DNA of 64,000 nt from Thalassobacillus devorans (GCF_011761345.1 NZ_JAASRY010000002.1:620001-684000); one strand, 5' to 3'. Shown: positions 18,398 through 27,749, numbered from the stretch's first letter. Numbers and translations are program-made. The notes: generated from the letters alone by a model not told the origin.

Positions 18398-18713
18398 GAC
18401 TATTCTCTCCTTATTAATGTGAAATATCATGAAGAAAGATTCTGATGATGGAAAACCATAAACTGTTAATTTAATGTATAGTAGGTTATACCGCTTTTTC
18501 TCGAGGCTTAAACAATAAAAATTGTTACAAGAATCGATTTCAAAAGGGTTTTTTTGTCGAACCTTGATGAATTTCTGTCGGGTCAAGTTGATAAATACAT
18601 ACATTTGCAGGGAAATGGCGAAAAGAAAATTAGAAAAACTTGGCTTGTCGTCAGGTTCTTATGGTGAAAGCCCCTTTGTTTTTTCTTATTCTTCAATCCT
18701 CTTTCTTAAACTA
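18398..18713. other. Gene-free stretch
   Basis: AT-rich DNA between the small - strand ORF and the murB terminator. I see no convincing reading frame, RNA structure or repeat in it. Confidence 0.5.
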
Positions 18714-18743
18714 TAAAAAAACTGCACATCTATTGATGTGCAG
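18714..18743 (-). terminator. Terminator of murB
   Basis: Perfect 9-base stem CTGCACATC / GATGTGCAG with a 4-base loop, followed on the - strand by TTTTTTAT, only a few bases after the murB stop. Confidence 0.85.
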
Positions 18744-18749
18744 TGATGG

Positions 18750-19670
18750 TTATTCAGGATCTTCACCGATAATCCGTACTTCACGTTCGAGATCAACTCC
18801 GAACTTTTCTTTGACGGTGTTTTGGACATGTTCAATTAAAGCAATATAGTCCGTTGTAGTAGCATTATCTTTGTTGACGATAAACCCGGCATGCTTGGTG
18901 GAGACTTCAGCTCCTCCGATGGTTGTTCCTTGGAGTTTGCTGTCCTGAATCAGTTTGCCGGCAAAATACCCTGGCGGTCGTTTGAAAACACTTCCGCATG
19001 ATGGGTATTCCAGGGGCTGCTTTGATTCTCTTTTGTATGTCAGATCATCCATTACGGCTTTAATATCTTCATAATTACCTGGTGTCAGGTTGAAGGTTGC
19101 TTCTACGACAATGTCTCCATTATCTGGAATATTACTTGTTCGGTAATCTAAGTCAAGCTCAGAGGCGAGCCGCTTAACGAGATTCCCTTCTTTATCAACG
19201 ACAAAAGCATAATCCAGAACATCTTTTATTTCCCCACCATAAGCCCCGGCATTCATATATAAGGCCCCTCCAACGGTTCCGGGGATTCCACAGGCAAACT
19301 CAAGCCCCGATAAGTGCTGCTCCAATGCGTAATAAGAAGCATCAATAATTCGCGCTCCACTTTGGGCTACAACTGTATTTCCTTCCGAAGAAATTTTATC
19401 AAGATGTTTCAGGTTAATAACTATTCCACGTATGCCTCCATCCTTGATGATCAAGTTGGAACCATTCCCCAGTAATGTAAAAGGGACATCTTCTTCCTTG
19501 GAAAATTTGACAACATTCTGTATCTCTTCGTAAGTACTTGGTGTAATAAAGAAGTCTGCTTTGCCGCCAAGTCTGGTATATAAATGGTCTCGCAGCATTT
19601 CATCAACTTTTACATTTTCTTCTTTTACAATGTCCATTAATTTATTGTAAATTTTTTCTTTATTGTCCAT
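18750..19670 (-). CDS. murB: UDP-N-acetylenolpyruvoylglucosamine reductase
   Basis: Cytoplasmic flavoenzyme of peptidoglycan synthesis: NADPH-dependent reduction of UDP-GlcNAc-enolpyruvate to UDP-MurNAc. Visible: FAD-binding segment ([19 protein letters not shown]), [25 protein letters not shown] split over the middle, the Ser-containing [14 protein letters not shown] loop with the catalytic proton donor, and the C-terminal HAGFIVN. The YSCGSVF-type loop indicates the shorter type II enzyme common in Firmicutes. I use the ATG at 19668-19670 ([10 protein letters not shown]), where homologues start; the frame continues upstream to a GTG at 19706 and to other ATGs, and no ribosome binding site is decisive. 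Confidence 0.92.
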   Translation of the reverse strand: MDNKEKIYNKLMDIVKEENVKVDEMLRDHLYTRLGGKADFFITPSTYEEIQNVVKFSKEEDVPFTLLGNGSNLIIKDGGIRGIVINLKHLDKISSEGNTVVAQSGARIIDASYYALEQHLSGLEFACGIPGTVGGALYMNAGAYGGEIKDVLDYAFVVDKEGNLVKRLASELDLDYRTSNIPDNGDIVVEATFNLTPGNYEDIKAVMDDLTYKRESKQPLEYPSCGSVFKRPPGYFAGKLIQDSKLQGTTIGGAEVSTKHAGFIVNKDNATTTDYIALIEHVQNTVKEKFGVDLEREVRIIGEDPE

Positions 19671-19833
19671 ACCCATCATTCCCATTAAAAATATTCTGTT
19701 CGTCACCAGTCATTCTAATATATTAGCATATGAGCCATACATAGGTGAAGTTACAAGCAGGTTACATGCAGTACCCTTCTCTATTTTATTCAAACAAATG
19801 TCAAAATTTTTCTGATATGCTTTATAACAATAA

Positions 19834-19847
19834 AGAAAGCGCTTTTA
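19834..19847 (+). promoter_or_regulatory. cre-like site (CcpA) upstream of ilvD
   Basis: AGAAAGCGCTTTTA fits the cre consensus TGWAANCGNTNWCA with two mismatches and is nearly palindromic. It lies about 40 bases upstream of the -35 box, a position seen for CcpA activation of branched-chain amino acid genes. Confidence 0.4.
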
Positions 19848-19863
19848 TTTTGTAAAAACTTGA

Positions 19864-19878
19864 TATATTCAGAAAACT
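19864..19878 (+). promoter_or_regulatory. CodY box upstream of ilvD
   Basis: TATATTCAGAAAACT matches the CodY consensus AATTTTCWGAAAATT at 12 of 15 positions and ends 2 bases before the -35 box. ilvD is a known CodY target in Bacillus. Confidence 0.5.
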
Positions 19879-19880
19879 CA

Positions 19881-19909
19881 TTGCGTAGCAGGCGACAAAT
19901 TAGTATCAT
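19881..19909 (+). promoter_or_regulatory. Promoter of ilvD
   Basis: TTGCGT (19881-19886), 17 bases, TATCAT (19904-19909), about 70 bases before the ilvD ATG. Confidence 0.55.
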
Positions 19910-19977
19910 TACATAATAATAGTCAAAGGTTCAGGCTGAGCGCCTGGCGTAAATAAAGGAGTAGGAAGGTGTAGCTG

Positions 19978-21672
19978 ATGGAAAACAAAAAAGACTTACG
20001 CATACGAAGTAAAGTAATCAGTGAAGGCGTTAATCGGGTACCGAACCGTTCCATGTTAAGAGCGGTAGGGTTTGAAGATGAAGATTTTCAAAAACCGATG
20101 ATCGGCATCGCCAGTACGTGGAGTGAAGTTACTCCTTGTAACGTACATATTGACCGGCTTGCCAGAGAAGCAAAGAGCGGAGCTTCAGATAATGGTGGAG
20201 CACCAATGATTTTTAATACCATTACTGTTTCCGATGGGATTGCCATGGGACATGAAGGAATGCATTATTCTTTACCTAGCCGGGAAGTCATCGCTGATTC
20301 AATCGAAACGGTGACGAACGCTGAACGGCTTGATGGCGTCGTAGCAATCGGAGGTTGTGACAAAACAACTCCTGCATGTGTCATGGCGATTGGAAGAATG
20401 AACATCCCATCCGTATATGTATATGGTGGCACAATCCAGCCTGGTAAACTGGATGGAAAAGATATTGATATTGTTTCTTCCTTTGAAGCCGTCGGACAAT
20501 ATCAGGAAGGCACAATCAATGAAGAACAGCTTCATAGAGTAGAATGTAATGCCTGCCCAGGGGCTGGAGCGTGCGGCGGGATGTATACCGCCAACACGAT
20601 GGCCTCGGCCGTAGAAGCTTTAGGAATGAGTATCCCAGGTTCATCCTCCACACCTGCTGTTAACGATTACAAGGAACAGGAGTGCCGACAAGCAGGAGAA
20701 ATGGTAGTTGAACTACTCGAGAAAGAAATTTATCCACGGGATATCATGACAAAAGAAGCATTTGAAAATGCTATTACCGTTGTCATGGCGCTTGGTGGTT
20801 CTACAAATGCGCTCTTACATTTAACCGCCATGGCTCATTCTGCAGGAGTCGACCTTTCCTTAGACGACTTCGAACGGGTAAGGAAAAAGGTACCATTTAT
20901 TGCAGATATGAAACCAAGCGGTAAATATGTGATGCAGGATCTGTATGAAGCAGGAGGCGTACCGGCTGTTATGAAACTGCTTCATGAACATGGACTGCTT
21001 CATGGTGATTGTTTGACAGTGACTGGTAAAACAGTAGCAGAAAACCTGGAAGAAGCACCATCACTGAAAGAAGGACAACAAGTAATTCTTCCGCTTGACA
21101 GCCCGATTAAACCGGAAGGGCCACTTGTCGTTCTGCGCGGAAACCTGGCACCAGATGGAGCAGTTGCTAAAATGTCTGGTTTGAAAATCAGCCGTTTTGA
21201 AGGTCCAGCTCGAGTTTATGATAGTGAAGCAGACGCCACTAAAGCAATTGAAGGCGGAGAAATTAAAGAAGGGGATGTCCTGGTCATTCGTAACGTTGGT
21301 CCTAAGGGAGGGCCAGGAATGCCGGAAATGCTCTCCATTACATCCATGATTGTTGGAAGAGGGCTAGGAGGTAAGGTCGCCCTAATGACAGATGGCCGAT
21401 TCTCCGGTGGCTCACATGGGTTTGTAATTGGCCATGTATCCCCAGAAGCCGTTGTCGGCGGACCGATTGGTTTGTTGAAAGAAGGTGACACCATCACGAT
21501 TGACAGTGAAACCCAGGAAATCAATGTTGGTATCACAGAAGAAGAATTTGAACGCCGGCAAGATGAATGGCAACGCCCGGAACTGAAACACAAGACAGGT
21601 GTACTTGCCAAATATGCCCGTCTGGTATCATCTTCAGCAAAAGGGGCAGTAACAGATTTGGAACTCGATTGA
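19978..21672 (+). CDS. ilvD: Dihydroxy-acid dehydratase
   Basis: Iron-sulfur enzyme that dehydrates 2,3-dihydroxy-isovalerate and the methyl-valerate analogue to the 2-keto acids, the third common step of valine and isoleucine synthesis. The 564-residue protein shows the cluster cysteines in [18 protein letters not shown] and [19 protein letters not shown] and the C-terminal [19 protein letters not shown]. Length is normal. GGAGTAGGAAGGTG precedes the ATG. The gene stands alone with its own CodY- and CcpA-type sites and terminator; the rest of the ilv pathway is not in this window. Confidence 0.97.
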   Translation: MENKKDLRIRSKVISEGVNRVPNRSMLRAVGFEDEDFQKPMIGIASTWSEVTPCNVHIDRLAREAKSGASDNGGAPMIFNTITVSDGIAMGHEGMHYSLPSREVIADSIETVTNAERLDGVVAIGGCDKTTPACVMAIGRMNIPSVYVYGGTIQPGKLDGKDIDIVSSFEAVGQYQEGTINEEQLHRVECNACPGAGACGGMYTANTMASAVEALGMSIPGSSSTPAVNDYKEQECRQAGEMVVELLEKEIYPRDIMTKEAFENAITVVMALGGSTNALLHLTAMAHSAGVDLSLDDFERVRKKVPFIADMKPSGKYVMQDLYEAGGVPAVMKLLHEHGLLHGDCLTVTGKTVAENLEEAPSLKEGQQVILPLDSPIKPEGPLVVLRGNLAPDGAVAKMSGLKISRFEGPARVYDSEADATKAIEGGEIKEGDVLVIRNVGPKGGPGMPEMLSITSMIVGRGLGGKVALMTDGRFSGGSHGFVIGHVSPEAVVGGPIGLLKEGDTITIDSETQEINVGITEEEFERRQDEWQRPELKHKTGVLAKYARLVSSSAKGAVTDLELD

Positions 21673-21683
21673 ATATAGGATAA

Positions 21684-21713
21684 GGGTCAGCCCCAAAGGC
21701 TGACTCTTTTTTT
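21684..21713 (+). terminator. Terminator after ilvD
   Basis: Nine-base stem GGGTCAGCC / GGCTGACTC followed by TTTTTTT. Confidence 0.85.
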
Positions 21714-21740
21714 GTTCCACTTTTCATCAAACTTCTATTG

Positions 21741-21878
21741 TTATATTTTAGTGTTGCGTTTTTTCGTACGTTGTTCTAATTGAGAATCCGGCTGTTGGTC
21801 TTGTACATCATCACTAAGCCCTTGAGGATTTACATTTGATGCTGCTTTGCCTTTGTTTCTACTCGCTTTCTTACTCAC
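21741..21878 (-). CDS. sspL: Small acid-soluble spore protein, SspL-like
   Basis: A 45-residue protein starting at GTG 21876-21878 behind TTGGAGGTG. It is rich in Lys, Gln and Asn, and its second half (NPQGLSDDVQ, then DSQLEQRTKKRNTK) matches the layout of Bacillus SspL (VTPQGDLEG, then ELEERAKKSNTK). SspL is a minor spore-core protein made in the forespore, of unknown detailed role. No forespore promoter was confirmed. Confidence 0.65.
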   Translation of the reverse strand: MSKKASRNKGKAASNVNPQGLSDDVQDQQPDSQLEQRTKKRNTKI

Positions 21879-21950
21879 TTTGTACACCTCCAATTGATGG
21901 TTGGTAATATTTTTTTAATTTTTTCGCACGAACATTTGTTAATAATAAGA

Positions 21951-21982
21951 AACGAACTCGCCCGAATAGAAGGAGAGTTCGT
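21951..21982 (-). terminator. Terminator after the YrzQ-like gene
   Basis: Nine-base stem AACGAACTC / GAGTTCGTT with a 14-base loop, located downstream of the small - strand gene at 22016-22174. Confidence 0.6.
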
Positions 21983-22015
21983 TCCCTTTATTTGATCTTG
22001 ACCCGAAAGGCCAAG

Positions 22016-22174
22016 TTACCCTTGCTTGTTTTGTTGGTTCTGCCCAGCCATGTTCGTCAAACTTGGTAACACGTTTTGTAGTTGTCCGCCTTGACCTGTC
22101 ATCATGCTGTAAGTTGCTGCTCCGATGCCGACGGAAGCGATTATCGGAAGCCACTGGATGTTTCGTCCTTGCAT
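22016..22174 (-). CDS. Small YrzQ/DUF3918-like protein
   Basis: A 52-residue protein, ATG 22172-22174, preceded by GAAGGGGGTG. It has a short hydrophobic Gly/Ala-rich N-terminal stretch (LPIIASVGIGAATYSMMTG) that could be a membrane anchor, and a Gln/Asn-rich tail. Layout and size match the small YrzQ-type proteins of sporulating Bacillaceae, whose function is unknown. Identification is by pattern only. Confidence 0.5.
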   Translation of the reverse strand: MQGRNIQWLPIIASVGIGAATYSMMTGQGGQLQNVLPSLTNMAGQNQQNKQG

Positions 22175-22324
22175 GCGCCAAACACCCCCTTCCCTTTACA
22201 ATATTAGTTTGCTTCTTCTCTGTTTGTTCATGAGTGTGAACTATTACCAAAACAGTTTTTTGAGAGGAAGATGTTTGAAGCCTGTTTCTCCTGGGAAATG
22301 ATTGTAGAAAAAGGAGGAATGTTT

Positions 22325-22564
22325 ATGACAAACAGTGGGTTCAATACACTAAAACCTGGAAATAACTATTCTGCTCAGGAACTGGATAGTTTTGTCTCAA
22401 CAAAGGACGTTTTGCTTCTTTCTAACAATGGAAGCCAATTATTCACTGAGCCGGATCGTGAGTATAAAGTTACGCAGGAATTTGAAGGTTTCTTTGAACA
22501 TTCTTCTCAAGATGGAGAGAAATACTATCGAGAAAAGAAAGCATATGTTGTAGAAAAAGCATAA
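22325..22564 (+). CDS. Unknown 79-residue acidic protein
   Basis: ATG 22325 follows AAAGGAGGAATGTTT; earlier in-frame codons precede the ribosome binding site. The protein begins MTNSGFNTLKPGNNYSAQEL and is acidic with many Ser, Glu and aromatic residues. No signal peptide, membrane segment or known domain is apparent. It stands alone with a strong terminator, so it is probably a real monocistronic gene; function unknown. Confidence 0.6.
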   Translation: MTNSGFNTLKPGNNYSAQELDSFVSTKDVLLLSNNGSQLFTEPDREYKVTQEFEGFFEHSSQDGEKYYREKKAYVVEKA

Positions 22565-22572
22565 AAAAATCT

Positions 22573-22613
22573 AACACCCCAGGATAGCCATTTAGAGGCT
22601 ATTCTGGGGTGTT
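22573..22613 (+). terminator. Terminator after the 79-residue gene
   Basis: Seventeen-base stem AACACCCCAGGATAGCC / GGCTATTCTGGGGTGTT with a 7-base loop, followed by TTAAT. Confidence 0.8.
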
Positions 22614-22651
22614 TTAATACAGTTTTGCTAATTATTTTAGTGATATATAAC

Positions 22652-22681
22652 TTGACAAATAAAGTCGAACTTTAGAATAAT
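22652..22681 (+). promoter_or_regulatory. Candidate promoter of the symporter operon
   Basis: Perfect TTGACA (22652-22657), 18 bases, AATAAT (22676-22681), about 120 bases before the small membrane protein gene. Confidence 0.5.
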
Positions 22682-22801
22682 AGCAATATAATTAATTTTC
22701 TGTCATTTAATAATGCACTAAAGGATGGAGGGATGTCGTATAAGTGCTGTTTAACTATTTTGCTCCGTATTTTGATAACGCTTTCACAAGGTGGTTGGAA
22801 A

Positions 22802-22987
22802 ATGGTTTGGGTAATTATATTTGCATTGATAACTATTGGCTCTGTCATTCTGGCTCTCAACAAAAAAAAGCCGGTTTTTCTTGTTGTTCCTTTTATTTCT
22901 GTTTTTTTGTTTATGTTAGTAAAAATTATCATGGTTCCCATGCCTTTTTGGGAAACGATTCGTTTTATTTTTAATTTGCGTGGCTGA
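22802..22987 (+). CDS. Small membrane protein of unknown function
   Basis: A 61-residue protein with two hydrophobic segments (about residues 1-18 and 24-42) and a short tail ending IRFIFNLRG. ATG 22802 has AAGGTGGTTGG upstream; a start at 22733 would lie directly on its own Shine-Dalgarno-like bases. It precedes the DUF4212/symporter genes by about 50 bases on the same strand, so it may be part of that operon. No family recognised. Confidence 0.5.
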   Translation: MVWVIIFALITIGSVILALNKKKPVFLVVPFISVFLFMLVKIIMVPMPFWETIRFIFNLRG

Positions 22988-23034
22988 AGGCTTAGTTAAA
23001 CACAGGTTATATAAATTGAAAGGAGGTGGATATT

Positions 23035-23337
23035 GTGAAGAAAATTGAAAAAAAGGTGGCAGATGGATATTTTCGCGCCCGGACGACAATGATTGTGATT
23101 TATTTAGCTATAGGTTTCCTCGTTTCTTATGGAGTGGTTTTATTTGCGGAGCCATTATCAACCATCACATTCAATCACTTCCCGCTTCATTATTACATGG
23201 GTGCACAAGGGGCAGTATTGACTTTCATCATTCTTCTTTTTGTCAATGCGGTAGTTAGTGACAAGATTGACAAAAAATATGGGATTGATGCCAAGAAGAA
23301 TGAATCCATCAGCGCTGGCAAGACGCTTGATCATTAA
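23035..23337 (+). CDS. DUF4212 protein, small subunit of a sodium:solute symporter
   Basis: A 100-residue protein with two membrane segments (about 20-45 and 63-85) and the family hallmarks VADGYFRARTTMIVIYLAIG, FLVSYGVVLFAEPL and HYYMGAQGAV. DUF4212 proteins are found next to sodium:solute symporters and are thought to be accessory subunits. The GTG at 23035 has AAAGGAGGTGG at optimal distance; the in-frame GTG 23026 lies inside this site. The large symporter gene starts 52 bases downstream. Confidence 0.85.
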   Translation: MKKIEKKVADGYFRARTTMIVIYLAIGFLVSYGVVLFAEPLSTITFNHFPLHYYMGAQGAVLTFIILLFVNAVVSDKIDKKYGIDAKKNESISAGKTLDH

Positions 23338-23389
23338 ATCGAGCCTAATTTTGTAATAAATACAGTTGTAGATATTTAGGAGGTCAACG

Positions 23390-25069
23390 ATGGATGTACA
23401 ATTTTTAGTCTCATTTGCGTTAATCGCGGCTACTTTCGGTCTTTATATTGGAATTGCTATTTACAATAAGGCAAAAGCGACATCAGATTTTTATGTAGCC
23501 GGCAGGGGAGTTCCACCTGTTTTCAATGGAATGGCAATCGGGGCAGACTGGATGAGTGCTGCTTCTTTTATCGGTATGGCCGGGACAGTCATGGTTCTGG
23601 GTTACGATGGTTTAGCCTATATTATGGGTTGGACAGGCGGCTACCTGCTTCTAACCTTCCTATTAGCACCGCAACTCCGAAAATACGGACGATATACAGT
23701 TCCGGAATTTATTGGAGACAGATATCGTAGTGATACAGCAAGGCTGATTGCAGCCGTTGCTACGATCATAATAAGTTTTACATACTCCGTTGGGCAGCTT
23801 TCGGGTTCGGGGGTCGTTATCGGTCGTCTACTCGAAGTCAATGCTGCCGTCGGTACTTTGATTGGTGTCGTATTGATTGCCTTTTACTCTGCGCTTGGCG
23901 GGATGAAAGGGATAACCTGGACTCAGGTCGCTCAATACATTGTTTTGATTACTGCCTATCTAATCCCGGTTATTTTTATGGCACTTCAACTTACAGGGAA
24001 CCCTATGCCATGGGTATCTTATGGTCAAGTGATTGACGAGCTCCGTGTCCTTGATCAGGAACTTGGGATTACAGAGTACGTGGTTCCATTTACTGAAGGT
24101 ACGAAATGGCAGTTTCTTGCATTAATGTTTACATTGATGGCAGGAACAGCTGGTCTCCCACACGTTATCGTTCGTTTTTATACGGTTTCTACTATGAAAG
24201 CAGCTCGCTGGAGCGGGGCATGGGCGTTACTTTTCATTGGTTTGCTTTATCTATCGGCCCCTGCTTATGCAGCATTTTCCCGTTTCATTCTGATGACACA
24301 AGTAGCAGGTTCAGCTATTAACGATTTGCCTGCCTGGACAGCCTCCTGGGTAGATACAGGTCTGTTATCGGTTGCAGATACTGATGGAGATGGTGTACTG
24401 CAATGGCAGGAGATTGTCATCAGTAACGATATTGTGGTTATGGCGACCCCAGAAATCGCTAATCTGGGTATATTCGTCATCGGTTTAATGGCAGCTGGTG
24501 CGATGGCTGCAGCATTATCCACTGCTGGTGGACTTATGATCGCTATCTCAGCTGCGCTCTCCCATGATATTTACTATCGTTCCATCAACCCGAATGCAAG
24601 CGAAAAGAAGCGTCTGCTTGTTGGCCGATGGTCGATTGTATTAGCTACTGTTATTGCTGGTTTGATTGCATTGAACCCTCCGGGAGCAATCACTCAAATT
24701 GTTGCCTGGGCGTTTGCGCTGGCTTCAGGTTCTTTCTTCCCGGCATTGTTGCTAGGTGTCTGGTGGAAGCGTTCAAATGGTCCTGGAGTTATTGCCGGTA
24801 TGATTGTCGGTTTATCTGTAACGCTCGGTTATATCTTCGCAGCTAAATATGGCGGCTTTACTGTTCTTGGAATTATTGACACAGGGGCTGGCGTCTTCGG
24901 TGCAGCTGCTGCCATTTTAACTAATATTATTGTTTCATTGGCGACTAAAGAACCGACGCGTGAAGCTCAGGAAGAGGTCATTGATCTCCGTTATCCAGAG
25001 CAAATGACTTATCGAGATGGAGAGGTATGGATGGATGATTCACAAGACGTACCAGACTCCACCAAATAG
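23390..25069 (+). CDS. Sodium:solute symporter (SSS family, acetate/monocarboxylate type)
   Basis: A 559-residue membrane protein with about 13 hydrophobic segments. Family motifs seen: YVAGRGVPPVFNGMAIGADW, the Na+-binding-site region SAASFIGMAGTVMVLGYDG, SYTVGQLSGSGV-like FTYSVGQLSGSGVVIGRLL, and GTAGLPHVIVRFYTV. This branch, found with DUF4212, contains putative acetate or short-chain acid transporters; the true substrate is not readable from sequence. An unusual Asp-rich insert (SVADTDGDGVLQWQEIV, around residue 325) looks like a single EF-hand-like loop, suggesting possible calcium or sodium sensing. AGGAGGTC precedes the ATG. Confidence 0.88.
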   Translation: MDVQFLVSFALIAATFGLYIGIAIYNKAKATSDFYVAGRGVPPVFNGMAIGADWMSAASFIGMAGTVMVLGYDGLAYIMGWTGGYLLLTFLLAPQLRKYGRYTVPEFIGDRYRSDTARLIAAVATIIISFTYSVGQLSGSGVVIGRLLEVNAAVGTLIGVVLIAFYSALGGMKGITWTQVAQYIVLITAYLIPVIFMALQLTGNPMPWVSYGQVIDELRVLDQELGITEYVVPFTEGTKWQFLALMFTLMAGTAGLPHVIVRFYTVSTMKAARWSGAWALLFIGLLYLSAPAYAAFSRFILMTQVAGSAINDLPAWTASWVDTGLLSVADTDGDGVLQWQEIVISNDIVVMATPEIANLGIFVIGLMAAGAMAAALSTAGGLMIAISAALSHDIYYRSINPNASEKKRLLVGRWSIVLATVIAGLIALNPPGAITQIVAWAFALASGSFFPALLLGVWWKRSNGPGVIAGMIVGLSVTLGYIFAAKYGGFTVLGIIDTGAGVFGAAAAILTNIIVSLATKEPTREAQEEVIDLRYPEQMTYRDGEVWMDDSQDVPDSTK

Positions 25070-26978
25070 TTGCCGGGTACGTGAAAAAGTCCGTCATCAG
25101 CCGCTTTTTCAGAAGCTTTCCGACGGGTATTTCCGGGAGCTGTATACCTGTTGTGAAGAAAGAATGTACCCGGAAGGGGCGATCATCGCCCATGCCAGAA
25201 AACGGCGTGAAGGTATATTACTCATTACTTCGGGGAATGCGGAAGTATATGCAGCGGCTGAAGATAAAGACACAGGTGAAGTGCTGGAGGTTGTCCAGGA
25301 AGGAGGAATTCTTGGTCTTGGCAGCCTCAGCAATTTTCTCGGCATAAGTGATGATGACACTTACGCCTATATGGTCGAGATCAGGGCGATTGAAACTGTA
25401 GTAGGGCTCTATATTCCTTATGGGGTATTGGAGGAATTATGGAGAAAAGAAGATATCCGTGATTATTTCCTTCACCAGGTAGTCTCCAGGCTGAAAGATG
25501 TCTATGTTTCCTTGGCGGAACAGGTAAGACTCGCTCATGAGTTCGGAGAGAGCGAACCGTTTCTTTTACGTGTACAGGATATCATGACCCGTCCGGCTAC
25601 TACTGTAGACCGTCATGTAACTATACAGAAAGCAGCAGAAACGATGCTTAAAGAAGATGCAAGCTCTATTGTAATTACGAAGGATGGGAGCCTGGAAGGC
25701 ATCATTACGGAGAAAGACTTTGTAAGCCGTGTAGTCGCACGTAACAAAACGGTAAGTGACCTGGCTGAAAGTATCATGACTGAGCAGCCATATCATATCC
25801 ACCGCGCCGATTATTACTATCATGCGTTATCGGAAATGATTTTGAGAGGGGTTAAACATCTTCCTGTATTAGATGACGAAAAAAAGGTAGCCGGTATGAT
25901 AACAATGGCTGATCTACTGAGAAAGAAAAATCGTCAAATGTTCTCTGCTTTAAAAAAGGTGGAGGATACAGGAGCACATGAGTTAAACGAAGTAAAAAAG
26001 GAAATTTACGATATCCTAGCTTTGCTGATCCGTGATAATGTACCTTCTTTGCATATTTTGGATGTGCTTACTGAACTTTACGATCGACTGACTAAGCGGG
26101 CCGTAGCACTTGCTGTTGATACACTTAAGGTTGAAGGAGCCGGAAGTCCTCCGGCAGCGTTTGTCTGGTATCAAATGGGGAGTTCAGGGCGGGGGGAACA
26201 GTTCGTCCTGACAGATCAGGATCACTTTCTTGTCTATGAAGAGGTTGAGGAGAACAAGAAAGAAGAGGTAGAAGCCTATTTTTCACGACTTGGGAAAGAA
26301 ATTACGAATAACCTGGAGAAAGCAGGGTACGAAAGATGTAAAGGAAACATGATGGCCAGTGAGCCCATGTGGAGAGGATCGCTGGGCAGGTGGAGAGAAA
26401 CATTGAGAAGGTGGTCCATGAGGTCGACCAATGACACCTTACTTCTTGCTCAGAACTTCTTCTCTTTCCGTAAATTGTATGGGTCAGAGGAGCTGCATGC
26501 AAATTTCCTTGAAACGGTACAAGAGGAGGTCAGACGTTCGAGTATCTTTTTATATCGACTGGCTCAAGTGGAAAAAGAAAATCAGATTCCCAGTCTGGAA
26601 CAGCCGATACGAGCCCTTTTACGTATAGACCGTAAACAGTTGAATCTAAAAAAAGAAGTATTATTTCCATTTCACCATGCTTTGCAGATTTTATCGCTAT
26701 CCAATCAGATTCTGGAAGGGACAACTTTGGAAAAATTGGGAGCGTTAGTAGAGAAAGACGTCATTACTGATTGGCTTGCAACTGATTTGAGACATGCCTT
26801 AACTCAGGTAATGGAATTTTATATTAAGCAAAAATGGGAGAGCATAACAGCAGGAAAGCCGCCGTCATCGGTTCTTACTTTCTCCCAGCTTTCAACCAGG
26901 GAAAAAGAAAAATTGATACGGGCCTTGAAAGAGATGAGGAAACTGCAAACAACGATGTTAAGCCAGTACTCACTGTAA
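25035..26978 (+). CDS. CBS-pair / DUF294 putative nucleotidyltransferase
   Basis: A 647-residue cytoplasmic protein with four parts: a cyclic-nucleotide-binding-like domain (about 25-150), two CBS repeats (about 175-300; DIMTRPATTVDRHVTIQKAA, then SIMTEQPYHIHRADYYYHAL), a DUF294 nucleotidyltransferase-like domain (about 345-480; MGSSGRGEQFVLTDQDHFLV with the G-S/G-x-R-x-E and D-x-D pattern of GlnD enzymes) and a DUF294 C-terminal domain. This architecture resembles regulators that modify or sense for the neighbouring transporter; the target is unknown. It overlaps the symporter gene by 35 bases. ATG 25035 has GATGGAGAGG upstream; ATG 25017 is a possible alternative. Confidence 0.88.
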   Translation: MIHKTYQTPPNSCRVREKVRHQPLFQKLSDGYFRELYTCCEERMYPEGAIIAHARKRREGILLITSGNAEVYAAAEDKDTGEVLEVVQEGGILGLGSLSNFLGISDDDTYAYMVEIRAIETVVGLYIPYGVLEELWRKEDIRDYFLHQVVSRLKDVYVSLAEQVRLAHEFGESEPFLLRVQDIMTRPATTVDRHVTIQKAAETMLKEDASSIVITKDGSLEGIITEKDFVSRVVARNKTVSDLAESIMTEQPYHIHRADYYYHALSEMILRGVKHLPVLDDEKKVAGMITMADLLRKKNRQMFSALKKVEDTGAHELNEVKKEIYDILALLIRDNVPSLHILDVLTELYDRLTKRAVALAVDTLKVEGAGSPPAAFVWYQMGSSGRGEQFVLTDQDHFLVYEEVEENKKEEVEAYFSRLGKEITNNLEKAGYERCKGNMMASEPMWRGSLGRWRETLRRWSMRSTNDTLLLAQNFFSFRKLYGSEELHANFLETVQEEVRRSSIFLYRLAQVEKENQIPSLEQPIRALLRIDRKQLNLKKEVLFPFHHALQILSLSNQILEGTTLEKLGALVEKDVITDWLATDLRHALTQVMEFYIKQKWESITAGKPPSSVLTFSQLSTREKEKLIRALKEMRKLQTTMLSQYSL

Positions 26979-27005
26979 AGGTAAGGGAAGTGGAGGCGAG
27001 CAACT

Positions 27006-27665
27006 ATGATAAAGAGAGCGAAACGATTTCATTTTGACTTGCAAGAAGGAATTCCCTTATCAACCAGGCTGGAAGATGTCAATTTTCAAGTAGTCGATAC
27101 GGAAGCGACTGGTTTTAACGTGCAAAAGGAAGATCGAATGATAGAATTGGCTGCAGTACCAGTTCGGAAACTTCAGGTGGAAAAAGAAAAAGCCTATCAG
27201 ACTTATGTCAATCCTGACCGTGAAATTCCTGATAAAATTGTTAGGTTAACGGGTATACAAGACCGTGATGTACAGTCAGCACCGAATGCTTATCAAGTTA
27301 TCAACCGTTTTTCGAATATAACAGAAGAGAATGCTGTTACCTGTCTTATTGGGCATCACATACAATTTGATATCACGCTGATGAAGTGTGAGCTTTCCCG
27401 GGAAGGATATAAATTTGTGAAACCAAGAGCAGTAGATACGGTGAGTTTATTAAGGTATCTATTTCCTACGGAAGGCGGGAAAGACTTAATGGATTATGCG
27501 GCCATGTTAGGCACAAAAGTTTTTGAGCGACATACTGCTTTAGGCGATACGCTGACTACGGCCTATCTTTTCTGTGAAGCAATCCGTATGATTCAAGAAC
27601 GAGGTCATGGTACTTGGGGAGACCTTCTGCAAGTCACAGCTGTTAAGAGCAGAATGTTTTATTGA
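27006..27665 (+). CDS. DEDDh 3'-5' exonuclease, DnaQ/epsilon-like
   Basis: A 219-residue exonuclease-fold protein. Catalytic residues are visible: VVDTEATGF (DxE, Exo I), GHHIQFDITLM (Exo II Asp) and HTALGDTLTTA (Exo III His and Asp), the DEDDh set. Such proteins regularly lie in the same operon as DUF294/CBS proteins and sodium:solute symporters in many bacteria, an odd association whose meaning is unclear. Stand-alone epsilon-like, so not the PolC proofreading domain. GGAAGTGGAGGCG precedes the ATG; terminator follows at once. Confidence 0.85.
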   Translation: MIKRAKRFHFDLQEGIPLSTRLEDVNFQVVDTEATGFNVQKEDRMIELAAVPVRKLQVEKEKAYQTYVNPDREIPDKIVRLTGIQDRDVQSAPNAYQVINRFSNITEENAVTCLIGHHIQFDITLMKCELSREGYKFVKPRAVDTVSLLRYLFPTEGGKDLMDYAAMLGTKVFERHTALGDTLTTAYLFCEAIRMIQERGHGTWGDLLQVTAVKSRMFY

Positions 27666-27674
27666 AACACAAAG

Positions 27675-27708
27675 AAGACGAACTCCACTTGGAAGTTCGT
27701 CTTTTTTT
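27675..27708 (+). terminator. Terminator of the symporter operon
   Basis: Stem AAGACGAACTCC / GGAAGTTCGTCTT with one bulge, followed by TTTTTTT. Confidence 0.85.
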
Positions 27709-27749
27709 ATGTTTTAGCTCTGGTTAATCTCAGCATTAATTTTACAGAT

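Noticed and set aside
22733-22801. Longer start for the small membrane protein at ATG 22733
   Set aside because: The GGAGGG sequence touches that ATG, leaving no spacing, while ATG 22802 has a properly spaced site.
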